Of a DNA stretch of 49,063 bases, positions 1-8,847 are shown in pieces. Every line of letters starts with the position of its first letter. Position 1 is the first letter of the stretch. A model generated the notes under the pieces. The model did no database searches, was not told the origin of the DNA, and was given only the letters and a program-made list of their open reading frames with translations. The translations under genes and the position numbers were made by a program. Source of the stretch: DAOPYE01 sp035352715 (GTDB lineage Bacteria > Acidobacteriota > Holophagae > Holophagales > Holophagaceae). Where the stretch lies: contig DAOPYE010000009.1 of the NCBI GenBank assembly GCA_035352715.1, forward strand, positions 1-49,063, in the 5' to 3' direction.

Positions 1-1
1 G

Positions 2-241
2 GAACTTCAGCAGTCGGGCAATCCCATCGTGCTCGGCATCATGGTCGATCACGTCAGCGAAGTGCTGGATATCGGCGATTCCGAGATCGAGCCTCCGCCC
101 GCCTTCGGCACGGATCTGCGCGCCGACTTCATCCAGGGCATCGGCAAGGTGAACGGTCGCTTCGTGATCCTGCTCGATGTCGAACACGTCCTGTCCATCG
201 AAGAACTGGCAACGCTCGCCTCTGACTGCGCCTCTGTCTAA
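2..241 (+). CDS. cheW: CheW-like chemotaxis coupling protein, C-terminal part
   Basis: The reading frame is open from the left edge and ends at 241, so only the last 79 codons are present. The visible part (MVDHVSEVLDI, then FIQGIGKVNGRFVILLDVE) is the end of a CheW SH3-like domain. It closely matches the C-terminal half of the complete CheW at 7426-7965, so the two are paralogs. CheW couples receptors to the CheA kinase in the cytoplasmic array. It lies 33 bp upstream of the first receptor gene, on the same strand, as the first visible gene of the chemosensory operon. The N-terminus is outside the window. Confidence 0.93.
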   Translation, partial: ELQQSGNPIVLGIMVDHVSEVLDIGDSEIEPPPAFGTDLRADFIQGIGKVNGRFVILLDVEHVLSIEELATLASDCASV

Positions 242-274
242 CCCTGAATCGCTCACCATCCAGAAGGGGGACCC

Positions 275-2203
275 ATGAATGCCTTCAAGAATCTTCGATT
301 GGCCACACAGTTGACCCTCGCCTTTGCGCTGGTCGCCCTCGTCTCCATCGTCGTGGGGGCGTTTGGGCTATCGGGCATCTCCACCGTTACCAAGCTCATG
401 CAAGATTCCTACACCAACCACACGGTGGCCCTGGTGAACATGGTGAACGTCAACATTCAACTGGCCGCCTACCAGCAGCGCGTCATCTATTCCACTCTGG
501 TGCCTGACGCAAAGGGACGGCACGAGGAGGTGGAGAAGACGGCCTCCGCTCGCAAAGAACTCCTGGACTGGGCCACCAAAGAGCGCGCGACGGAAATGAG
601 CGAAACAGAGAAGGGCTTATGGAAACAGTTTGACGAAGTTTGGACAGCCTACATGACCGCATCCCAGAAAGTTATGGATCTTTCGGACGCCAACAAGATC
701 GAGGATGCACGCAAGGTTCTGTTGTCTGATGTCAGGCCCCGCTACATCGCCCTGCGCACGATCGTGGGCAAGATCGCAGATGACAATGCCAAAGTCGCCG
801 GTGAAGCCAACAAGCAAGGGACCATTATCGAGGCGGGCATCCGACGCAACACGATCATCGTCATCATCCTGGGCTTTATCGGCTCCATGGCGCTGGGCTA
901 CGCTGTCACGCGACTCATCAAGAAGCAGGTGGGCGGGGAACCGAAAGAAGCGACCGAAATCGCCCAGCGGATCGCGGAAGGTGATCTCAAGGTCCAGGTC
1001 AATCTGGCACCCGGCGACACCAGCAGCATGATGGCCGCCATGGACCAGATGGTGACGTCCTTGAACAAGGTTGTCTCCGACACCCAGCACCTCGTGGTGG
1101 CCGCTGGGCATGGTGACTTCTCTCAGCGGGCCAACACCGAAGGGCAAAAGGGCTACATCCAGGAACTCGGCACGGCCCTCAACGAACTTTCCACAACCTG
1201 CCAGAAGGGCCTGGATGACGTGATCCGCGTGCTGGAAGCCCTCGCCAAGGGCGATCTGACCGAAACCATCACCGATGCCTACGAAGGCGCTTTCGGCCGC
1301 CTGAAGTCGGCGTCCAACACCACGGTCGAGAAGCTGTCCACCACCATCTCGGATGTCCAGGAAGCCGCCAATATGCTGGTAGGCGCTTCCGAACAGCTCA
1401 GCGCTACCGCGCAGACCCTCAGCCAGGGGGCCAGCGAACAGGCCGCCAGCGTCGAAGAGACCAGCGCGTCCATGGAAGAGATGAGTGCCTCCATCGCCCA
1501 GAACAACGAGAACGCCAAGGTCACGGGCGATATCGCGACTCGCACTGCCAAGGACACAGTGGAAGGCGGCTCCGCCGTACGCGAGACCGTGGGTGCTATG
1601 AAACAGATCGCCCAGAAGATCGCCATCATCGACGACATCGCTTACCAGACCAATCTGCTGGCCCTGAACGCCGCCATCGAGGCGGGCCGCGCGGGCGAAC
1701 ACGGCAAGGGCTTCGCGGTCGTCGCCGCCGAAGTACGCAAGCTGGCTGAACGCAGCCAAGTCGCGGCCCAAGAAATCGGGCATCTGGCCGGCAGCAGCGT
1801 CGACTTGGCCGAACGCGCAGGCACCCTGCTGGAAACCATCGTGCCCTCCATCCAGAAAACGGCAGATCTGGTGCAAGAAATCACGGCGGCTTCGGCCGAG
1901 CAGAATTCCGGCGCGGGGCAGATCAACGGCGCAATCACGCAGATCAGCCAGGCCATCCAGCAGAACGCCGCCGCCAGCGAAGAACTGGCCGCCACCTCCG
2001 AAGAGGTCAACGCTCAGGCCATGGAACTGCAATCCACCATCGAGTTCTTCACGCTGGCGGATGCAGGGACCTCTAAAAACCCCCAGGCCCAGCGACGAAA
2101 CGTCGCGAAGGCTCCCGTAAAAACGGTAACTAAAAAGCCATCCCATTCCAGATCCAATCAGGGATCAGAGGACTCGGATGAGCGAGAGTTCACCCGCTTC
2201 TAA
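275..2203 (+). CDS. Methyl-accepting chemotaxis protein 1
   Basis: Membrane chemoreceptor of 642 residues. TM1 is at about 13-35, followed by a periplasmic four-helix-bundle-like sensor of about 155 residues and TM2 at about 192-214. A HAMP domain follows (GGEPKEATEIAQRIAEGDL), then a second HAMP-like segment (LEALAKGDLTETI), then the signalling domain with the CheA/CheW-binding tip (AYQTNLLALNAAIEAGRAG, near 455-475). The start has a strong Shine-Dalgarno (AAGGGGGACCC-ATG). The protein ends in EFTRF after a polar linker, which fits the aromatic pentapeptide tether pattern x-[FWYH]-x-x-[FWYH] used to dock CheR/CheB. The ligand is unknown. It is the first of three receptors in tandem and differs from the next mainly by the extra HAMP-like insert. 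Confidence 0.97.
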   Translation: MNAFKNLRLATQLTLAFALVALVSIVVGAFGLSGISTVTKLMQDSYTNHTVALVNMVNVNIQLAAYQQRVIYSTLVPDAKGRHEEVEKTASARKELLDWATKERATEMSETEKGLWKQFDEVWTAYMTASQKVMDLSDANKIEDARKVLLSDVRPRYIALRTIVGKIADDNAKVAGEANKQGTIIEAGIRRNTIIVIILGFIGSMALGYAVTRLIKKQVGGEPKEATEIAQRIAEGDLKVQVNLAPGDTSSMMAAMDQMVTSLNKVVSDTQHLVVAAGHGDFSQRANTEGQKGYIQELGTALNELSTTCQKGLDDVIRVLEALAKGDLTETITDAYEGAFGRLKSASNTTVEKLSTTISDVQEAANMLVGASEQLSATAQTLSQGASEQAASVEETSASMEEMSASIAQNNENAKVTGDIATRTAKDTVEGGSAVRETVGAMKQIAQKIAIIDDIAYQTNLLALNAAIEAGRAGEHGKGFAVVAAEVRKLAERSQVAAQEIGHLAGSSVDLAERAGTLLETIVPSIQKTADLVQEITAASAEQNSGAGQINGAITQISQAIQQNAAASEELAATSEEVNAQAMELQSTIEFFTLADAGTSKNPQAQRRNVAKAPVKTVTKKPSHSRSNQGSEDSDEREFTRF

Positions 2204-2218
2204 GGCCAGGAGCCTCCC

Positions 2219-3847
2219 ATGAGCGCCTTCCAGAACCTCCGGCTCTCCACGCAACTCATCACCGCCTTCGTCTTCGTGGCCCTCATCTCGGTTCTCGTGG
2301 GCCTGATCGGGCTGAACAGCAACCGCACGTTCTCCGCCATGCTCAAGGACATGTACGAGAACCAGCTCACGGCGATCAAGGATGTGGGCGCCGTTTCCCA
2401 TCAAGCGATTCAGCATGTTCGTCGGCTGAACAACTTCATGGTTGCCAACAACGAAGAGGCCCGCAGAACCGCCGTTCAGCGAATGGACGAGCATACGCGG
2501 GAGATGCTGCGGCTCATCCAGAAAGAAAAGCAGACCGAGATGGAGGATGCCGAGAAACAGGACTGGAATAAGTTTGACCGCCTTTGGCCGGTCTACGAAG
2601 CGGCCTCGAAGCGAGGCATCACGCTCATCGAACAGGGCAAGCACCAGGAAGGCGTGGACTACATCTTTGCCAACGCCACACCTGTCTTCAAAGACATCGA
2701 AGCGATCCTGGACAATATCCTGAGGATGAACGACGAGCAGGCCCAGCGTAAGAACAAAGCGGCCGAAGCCACCGCCCTTCGTATCACCACGATATCCATT
2801 TCAATCATCGTGATCGGGTTTGTTCTCGCGATCGGACTGGGGCTGTTCGTCACTCGGACAATCAAGCAGCAAGTGGGCGGCGAACCGAAGGATGCGGCTG
2901 ACGTAGCGCGCCGCGTCGCTTCGGGCGATTTGACTGTCGATGTCCAGACAAAACCGGGCGACACGAACAGCATGATGGCAGCCATCAAGGAAATGGTCGT
3001 CAAACTCAGCGGCATCGTCGGCCAGGTGCAAGAGGCCTCGGGCATGCTGGTGGGCGCTTCCGAACAACTCAGTGCCACGGCTCAAGCTCTCAGCCAGGGC
3101 GCGTCTGAACAAGCGGCCAGTGTCGAGGAAACCAGCGCATCGATGGAAGAGATGAGCGCCTCCATCGCCCAGAACAATGAAAACGCCAAGGTCACCGGCG
3201 ATATCGCGACCCGAACCGCCAAGGAGACGGTCGAAGGCGGAGCGGCCGTGCGAGAAACCGTCGGCGCCATGAAGCAGATCGCTCTGAAGATCGCCATCAT
3301 CGACGACATCGCCTACCAGACCAACCTGCTGGCCCTGAACGCCGCCATCGAGGCAGGACGCGCCGGGGAACACGGCAAGGGCTTCGCGGTCGTAGCCGCC
3401 GAGGTGCGCAAGCTGGCCGAACGCAGCCAGATCGCCGCCCAGGAGATCGGGCATCTGGCAAGCAGCAGCGTGGGCTTGGCGGAACGCGCGGGCGCCCTGC
3501 TGGAGACCATCGTGCCCTCCATCCAGAAGACGGCTGATCTCGTGCAAGAGATCACGGCGGCTTCCGCCGAACAGAACTCCGGCACGGGACAGATCAACGG
3601 CGCGATCACGCAAATCAGCCAGGCCATCCAGCAGAACGCCGCTGCCAGCGAAGAGCTGGCCGCCACCTCCGAAGAAGTCAGCGCCCAGGCCATGGAGCTG
3701 CAAACCACCATGGAGTTCTTCGCCCTGACCAAAGCCCATGGCCGAAGGCCTTCGCAAGGCATTCGGCGCAATACCTCCAAACCTGCAGCCAAACCCCTCG
3801 CACTCCAGACATCAGCTTCAGAAGACCGCGAATTCACGAAATTCTAG
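2219..3847 (+). CDS. Methyl-accepting chemotaxis protein 2
   Basis: Chemoreceptor of 542 residues, 15 bp downstream of MCP 1. TM1 is at about 13-35, the periplasmic helical sensor spans about 36-190, TM2 is near 192-214, and one HAMP domain (GGEPKDAADVARRVASGDL) leads directly into the signalling domain, whose tip lies near residues 360-382. The second HAMP-like segment of MCP 1 is absent. The signalling domain is almost identical to those of MCP 1 and MCP 3, whereas the sensors differ, which points to recent duplication or gene conversion of the cytoplasmic part. The C-terminus EFTKF is again of the pentapeptide-tether type. The Shine-Dalgarno is GGCCAGGAG. Confidence 0.97.
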   Translation: MSAFQNLRLSTQLITAFVFVALISVLVGLIGLNSNRTFSAMLKDMYENQLTAIKDVGAVSHQAIQHVRRLNNFMVANNEEARRTAVQRMDEHTREMLRLIQKEKQTEMEDAEKQDWNKFDRLWPVYEAASKRGITLIEQGKHQEGVDYIFANATPVFKDIEAILDNILRMNDEQAQRKNKAAEATALRITTISISIIVIGFVLAIGLGLFVTRTIKQQVGGEPKDAADVARRVASGDLTVDVQTKPGDTNSMMAAIKEMVVKLSGIVGQVQEASGMLVGASEQLSATAQALSQGASEQAASVEETSASMEEMSASIAQNNENAKVTGDIATRTAKETVEGGAAVRETVGAMKQIALKIAIIDDIAYQTNLLALNAAIEAGRAGEHGKGFAVVAAEVRKLAERSQIAAQEIGHLASSSVGLAERAGALLETIVPSIQKTADLVQEITAASAEQNSGTGQINGAITQISQAIQQNAAASEELAATSEEVSAQAMELQTTMEFFALTKAHGRRPSQGIRRNTSKPAAKPLALQTSASEDREFTKF

Positions 3848-3861
3848 GCCAGGAGGCCACC

Positions 3862-6800
3862 ATGGACCGGTTCCGCAGACTTCAGCTCTCGACGCAACTC
3901 ATCCTCGCCTTCGCTCTGGTGGCGATTGTCTCCCTTATCGTGGGGACCATCGGCATGTCGAACACCAGTCGAATGAATACCCAGATGCAGGATATGTATT
4001 CCAACAACCTGCTCTCGATCAAATACGTCGGCGGGGCCAAGTCATCCGCCATCCAGTACGGGCGATTGGTGAACAACTATTTCATCGCGCCCGACCAGGA
4101 AAGGCGCAGAGCCGTGCTCACGACTCTGGACGAGACCAAGAAGAAACTCTTTGAGTGGGTTGCCAAGGAAAGATCAACCCGCATGCCCGCAGAAGAACAA
4201 GCGCTATGGGCCAAGTTCGATCAGGCATGGAGCCCCTACGAAGAGTGCGTCAACCACTTCATCGCGCTAACGGACGCGGGCAAGTCCGAGGATGCTCGCA
4301 AATACCTGTTTGCCGAACTCAGACCCAAGCTGATCGCCCTGGATGAAACCATTTCGAAGATCGAGGACATCAATGTAGAAGATGCGGCCAACACCAGTCA
4401 TCGGGGTGAGGCGACCTACGCGACCATCCGAATAGAAACGATCATCATGATCCTCGTTGGATTCGCCATCGCCATCGGCATGGGCTTCTTCATCGCCCGA
4501 ATGATCCGGCAGCAGATCGGCGGCGATCCCAAGGATCTCGCCAGCGCGGCCCAGCGTGTGGCGGCGGGAGATTTGTCTCTGGAAATCCAGACAGCCCCTG
4601 GAGATACCACCAGCACCATGGCGGCCATGAAACAGGTGGCGGAAACCCTGCGTTCATTGCTGGCGGATACGGACATGCTGGTCCAGGCCGCATCCAAAGC
4701 GCAGTTGAATGTCCGTGCGGATACAAGCAAGCACCACGGCGAGTATAAGAAGCTTGTCCAGGGCATTAACGGGACCCTGGATGCCATCGTCAACCCGCTC
4801 AACAATCTGCTCGTTGACATCAACAAGGTGACGGCTGACGCCAGTCAGGGTCAGTTCACCACTCGCGGGAACGCGACCAATTACGAAGGAGAATTCCGGA
4901 AAGTCATCGAGGGCACCAATGGGCTTCTGGATGTCGTCGTCGACAAGCTGGAGTGGTACCGCTCGATCATCGATGCCGTGCCCTTCCCCATCCATGTCAC
5001 AGACCTGGATATGAAGTGGACCTTCCTCAACAAAGCATTCGAAAAGCTCATGGTCGACCAGGGTAATATCCGCAACCGCGAAGATGCCGTCCATCGGCCA
5101 TGCTCCACCGCCAACGCGAATATCTGCAATACGAAGAACTGCGGCATTGTTCAGTTGCGCGGAGGCGTAAGGGAGAGCTTCTTTGACTGGTGCGGCCTGA
5201 ACTGCAAGCAGGACACTGCCCCCGTCCTGAACGCCAAGGGCGAAACCGTCGGCTACGTCGAAACGGTCACTGACCTGACTTCCACCTTGCGAATCAAGCA
5301 CTACACCGAACAAGAGGTTCAGCGCGTCGCCTTGAATCTGGAGCGATTGAGCGGTGGAGACCTCAACCTCGATCTTTCTCTTTCCCCAGCGGATCAATAC
5401 ACCCAGGAAGTGCATGCCCAATTCGGAAAAATCAACAACAGCTTCAAGGAGGTCAGCTCATCGCTCAGAGCGATGGTTACGGACGTCAACAAGCTTTCCA
5501 TCGACGCCATCCAAGGCCAGTTCTCAACCCGCGCAGACATAACGGCACATGCAGGCGAGTACCGGAAAGTCATCGAAGGCGTTAACGGGACTTTGGATGT
5601 GGTGGTGGACAAGCTGGAATGGTACCGGTCGATCATCGACGCCGTTCCTTTCCCCATCCATGTCACCGACATGGATATGAAGTGGACCTTCCTCAATAAG
5701 GCATTCGAGAAGCTGATGGTCGATCAGGGCAATATCCGCGACCGGCAGGACGCGCTTCATCGCCCCTGCTCGACGGCCAACGCGAATATCTGCAACACCA
5801 AGAACTGCGGCATCGTGCAGCTGAAGAATGGAGTCAGGGAGAGCTTCTTTGATTGGTGCGGCCTGAGCTGCAAGCAGGACACAGCCCCCGTCCTGAATGC
5901 CAAGGGGGAGACCGTGGGCTACGTCGAAACGGTCACGGACCTCACAGCCACTCTTCGCGTGAAGCACTACACCGAGCGGGAGGTTCAGCGGGTTGCCTTA
6001 AACCTCGAACGCCTGAGCTGTGGCGATCTCAACCTCGATCTCTCCCTGCCAGAGTCGGATCAGTACACCAAGGAAGTCCAATCCCAGTTCGGGAAGATCA
6101 ACGAAAGCTTCAAGCTGGTGGGGACATCGCTGAATGCCTTGGTGGGTGACGCCACCATGCTCGCGAAAGCTGCTGTCGAACTCAAACTGGATGTCCGGGC
6201 GAATGCGGATAAGCATCAAGGCGAGTACCGCCAGGTCATCGAAGGCGTCAATTCGACGCTGGATGCCGTCATCAATCCACTCAACCTCTTGATCTCCGAT
6301 GTTCAGAACCTGGCCAAGTCCGTTGTCGCAGGCCGACTGCATGAGCGCGGAGACGCATCGCGCCATCGCGGCCAATACCGGGAAGTCGTGCAAGGCCTCA
6401 ATGAACTTGTGGATGCCATCGTGGCGCCCATCAACGAGGTCAAACATGTGATCGGCGCGCTAGCCACTGGAGATCTGACCCAGACCGTCAAGCAGGAGTA
6501 CCAAGGCGAGTTCAAGATCCTCAAGGAAGCGATTAACGACACCATCACCAAGCTGGGTTCAACCATTTCCGAAGTTCGGGATGCCGCGACGCTATTGCTC
6601 AGCGCTTCCGGACAACTGAGCGCGACAGCCCAGACCCTCAGCCAGGGTGCATCCGAACAAGCCGCAAGCGTCGAAGAAACCAGCGCTTCGATGGAAGAGA
6701 TGAGCGCTTCCATCGCGCAAAACAACGAGAACTCGAAAGTCACAGGCGATATCGCGACGAAGACGGCTAAAGATGCGGTCGAAGGCGGCACCGCCGTGCG

Positions 6801-7413
6801 AGAAACAGTGGGTGCCATGAAGCAGATCGCCCAGAAGATCGCCATCATCGATGACATCGCCTACCAGACAAACCTGCTCGCTCTCAACGCCGCCATTGAG
6901 GCTGGACGGGCCGGAGAACACGGCAAGGGCTTCGCTGTCGTGGCCGCGGAAGTGCGCAAACTGGCCGAACGCAGCCAGATCGCCGCACAGGAAATCGGCC
7001 ATCTTGCGGGCAGCAGCGTAACGCTTGCGGAACGCGCGGGCACCCTGCTGGAAACCATCGTTCCGTCCATCCAGAAGACGGCCGATCTGGTGCAGGAAAT
7101 CACCTCCGCATCCTCGGAACAGAATTCCGGCGCAAGCCAGATCAACGGAGCCATCACTCAGATCAGCAGGGCGATCCAGCAAAACGCTGCCGCAAGCGAG
7201 GAATTGGCGGCAACGTCAGGGGAAGTCAATTCCAGAGCCACTGAGCTTCAATCCACCATGGAGTTCTTCTCACTGATCGGAACCCAGGCCACCAAGAATA
7301 TCCAGACGCCAGCCCGCAGAACTCCAAAACCGGACCAAGCAACTGGGTCCACCAAGCATGCCCCAACATTCCGTGCCGATAACCCAGATGAACGCGATTT
7401 CACGCGCTTCTAG
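3862..7413 (+). CDS. Large chemoreceptor with two duplicated Cys-rich PAS domains
   Basis: Receptor of 1183 residues. TM1 is at about 13-35, then a periplasmic helical sensor, TM2 at about 192-214 and a HAMP domain (GGDPKDLASAAQRVAAGDL). A chain of HAMP-like repeats follows, interrupted by two PAS domains near residues 361-480 and 583-702, before the signalling domain (tip near 995). Each PAS carries the same cysteine pattern (RPCSTANANICNTKNCGI, then WCGL-N/S-C). The two PAS units are an in-frame tandem duplication with a 666-bp (222-codon) period. Related Cys-bearing PAS domains occur in receptors of anaerobes; a redox or metal/cofactor role is inference. The C-terminus DFTRF resembles those of MCP 1 and 2. 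Confidence 0.96.
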   Translation: MDRFRRLQLSTQLILAFALVAIVSLIVGTIGMSNTSRMNTQMQDMYSNNLLSIKYVGGAKSSAIQYGRLVNNYFIAPDQERRRAVLTTLDETKKKLFEWVAKERSTRMPAEEQALWAKFDQAWSPYEECVNHFIALTDAGKSEDARKYLFAELRPKLIALDETISKIEDINVEDAANTSHRGEATYATIRIETIIMILVGFAIAIGMGFFIARMIRQQIGGDPKDLASAAQRVAAGDLSLEIQTAPGDTTSTMAAMKQVAETLRSLLADTDMLVQAASKAQLNVRADTSKHHGEYKKLVQGINGTLDAIVNPLNNLLVDINKVTADASQGQFTTRGNATNYEGEFRKVIEGTNGLLDVVVDKLEWYRSIIDAVPFPIHVTDLDMKWTFLNKAFEKLMVDQGNIRNREDAVHRPCSTANANICNTKNCGIVQLRGGVRESFFDWCGLNCKQDTAPVLNAKGETVGYVETVTDLTSTLRIKHYTEQEVQRVALNLERLSGGDLNLDLSLSPADQYTQEVHAQFGKINNSFKEVSSSLRAMVTDVNKLSIDAIQGQFSTRADITAHAGEYRKVIEGVNGTLDVVVDKLEWYRSIIDAVPFPIHVTDMDMKWTFLNKAFEKLMVDQGNIRDRQDALHRPCSTANANICNTKNCGIVQLKNGVRESFFDWCGLSCKQDTAPVLNAKGETVGYVETVTDLTATLRVKHYTEREVQRVALNLERLSCGDLNLDLSLPESDQYTKEVQSQFGKINESFKLVGTSLNALVGDATMLAKAAVELKLDVRANADKHQGEYRQVIEGVNSTLDAVINPLNLLISDVQNLAKSVVAGRLHERGDASRHRGQYREVVQGLNELVDAIVAPINEVKHVIGALATGDLTQTVKQEYQGEFKILKEAINDTITKLGSTISEVRDAATLLLSASGQLSATAQTLSQGASEQAASVEETSASMEEMSASIAQNNENSKVTGDIATKTAKDAVEGGTAVRETVGAMKQIAQKIAIIDDIAYQTNLLALNAAIEAGRAGEHGKGFAVVAAEVRKLAERSQIAAQEIGHLAGSSVTLAERAGTLLETIVPSIQKTADLVQEITSASSEQNSGASQINGAITQISRAIQQNAAASEELAATSGEVNSRATELQSTMEFFSLIGTQATKNIQTPARRTPKPDQATGSTKHAPTFRADNPDERDFTRF

Positions 7414-7425
7414 TCAGGAGCCAAC

Positions 7426-7965
7426 ATGCCAGAACCCTTCCGAGCCAATAAACGGCAGGCCCAGGCGATGGCGTCCGTAGAAGCCAAGGCCCAGTACCTC
7501 GCCTTTAGCCTGGGTGCCGAAACCTTTGCCATGGATATCCGATCCATCAAAGAGGTCATCCAGTACGCGGAGCTTACCGAAGTCCCCCTGATGCCATCTT
7601 TCATGCGGGGCGTGATCAATCTGCGCGGTTCCGTTGTTCCCGTCATTGATCTATCCACCCGCTTTGGCCGAGCATCGACGGAAGTCGCCAAGCGCACCTG
7701 CATCGTCATCCTGGAATTGGAGCAAGCAGAGGATGTCGTTGTGTTGGGCGTCATGGTCGATCACGTCAGCGAAGTGCTGGAGATCGCGCCTTCGGACATC
7801 GAGCCCGCGCCCGCTTTCGGGACCGATCTGCGCTCCGAGTTCATCCAGGGGGTCGGCAAAGTGAATGGCCGTTTCGTCATCCTGCTCGACGTCAATCACG
7901 TCCTATCGGTCGACGAACTATCCGCACTGGCTGCGGATTCATCTCCATCAGACGTGGCTTCATGA
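7426..7965 (+). CDS. cheW: Chemotaxis coupling protein CheW
   Basis: Complete CheW of 179 residues. A short N-terminal extension precedes the SH3-like domain, which begins near QYLAFSLGAETFAMDI. Family landmarks are MRGVINLRGSVVPVIDL and the C-terminal VNGRFVILLDV. It would bridge receptor tips and CheA. It lies 12 bp after MCP 3, and its stop overlaps the cheR start by 4 bp, so it is translated within the same operon. The C-terminal half is nearly identical to the partial CheW at the left edge, so this cluster has at least two CheW proteins flanking the receptor genes. Confidence 0.96.
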   Translation: MPEPFRANKRQAQAMASVEAKAQYLAFSLGAETFAMDIRSIKEVIQYAELTEVPLMPSFMRGVINLRGSVVPVIDLSTRFGRASTEVAKRTCIVILELEQAEDVVVLGVMVDHVSEVLEIAPSDIEPAPAFGTDLRSEFIQGVGKVNGRFVILLDVNHVLSVDELSALAADSSPSDVAS

Positions 7966-8831
7966 CAGTAACCCCTCGCACAAAACCACCCGCATCCGCC
8001 CCGGAGACCACAAACACTCCCATGTCGATGGCTCCAGCCATTTCGGATATCGAATTTTCCAGACTGCGGGCCCTCGTTCTCCAGGTGACGGGCATCAGCC
8101 TATCGGACCAGAAAAAAGCATTGGTGGTGGGCCGCCTGGGGCCACGGCTCCGCCACCGAAAGATTGCTTCTTTCGGGGACTACCATCACCTCCTGCAATC
8201 CCCTTCCGAAAGCGATGAACTTCAGATCGCCATCGATTTAATCACCACCAACGAGACCTCTTTTTTCCGCGAGGCGGAGCACTTCGAGGTGCTAAAGGAT
8301 TACATCCAGCAGCTCCGACCCATTCCCTTCCCTTTTCGCGTCTGGAGCGCCGCGAGTTCGTCCGGCGAGGAGGCCTATACCATCGCCATGGTGCTTTCGG
8401 ATAGCCTGGGCAGCGCCGAATGGAACGTAATGGGAACGGACATCAGTACGCGCGTGCTGGAACGCGCTCGCAAGGCGCTCTACCCCATGGAGCGCGCCGC
8501 CGCGATTCCCAGGAAATACCTTGAACGCTATTGCCTGAAGGGACAGGGCAAGCACGAAGGGCTTTTCCTGGTGGACCGCCCCCTGCGCGAACGGGTGTCC
8601 TTCGTGCAAGCGAATCTTTGCAAGCCGCTGCCCAAGTTGGGCCCTTTCCAGGTCGCCTTCCTGCGCAACATCCTGATCTATTTCGACCTTCCACAGAAAA
8701 AGCGCGTCGTGGAAGAAGTCATGGCCCAAATCAAGCCCGGCGGCCTGTTGATCGTCGGGCACTCGGAAAGCATCACAGGTCTGTGCGAAGGTCTTACGCA
8801 GGTCCGTCCAACGATCTATCGCGTTTCCTGA
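7962..8831 (+). CDS. cheR: Protein-glutamate O-methyltransferase CheR
   Basis: S-adenosylmethionine-dependent methyltransferase of 289 residues that methylates glutamates on receptor signalling helices. An N-terminal helical domain (FSRLRALVLQVTGISL) is followed by the family signature TTNETSFFRE near residue 96 and the SAM-binding motif WSAASSSGEEAY near 128. Later motifs include FLRNILIYF and GGLLIVGHSESI. The length is normal for CheR. The ATG at 7962 overlaps the cheW stop (ATGA), indicating translational coupling. The receptors just upstream end in aromatic pentapeptides, which fits tethering of this enzyme, though docking cannot be proven from sequence. Confidence 0.97.
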   Translation: MTVTPRTKPPASAPETTNTPMSMAPAISDIEFSRLRALVLQVTGISLSDQKKALVVGRLGPRLRHRKIASFGDYHHLLQSPSESDELQIAIDLITTNETSFFREAEHFEVLKDYIQQLRPIPFPFRVWSAASSSGEEAYTIAMVLSDSLGSAEWNVMGTDISTRVLERARKALYPMERAAAIPRKYLERYCLKGQGKHEGLFLVDRPLRERVSFVQANLCKPLPKLGPFQVAFLRNILIYFDLPQKKRVVEEVMAQIKPGGLLIVGHSESITGLCEGLTQVRPTIYRVS

Positions 8832-8847
8832 AATCGAGGCCCCTCCC

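Noticed and set aside
617..2146. 509-codon minus-strand frame opposite MCP 1, and a similar one opposite MCP 2
   Set aside because: Composition is biased (Gly, Arg, Leu) and mirrors the conserved receptor codons; no start context or domain.
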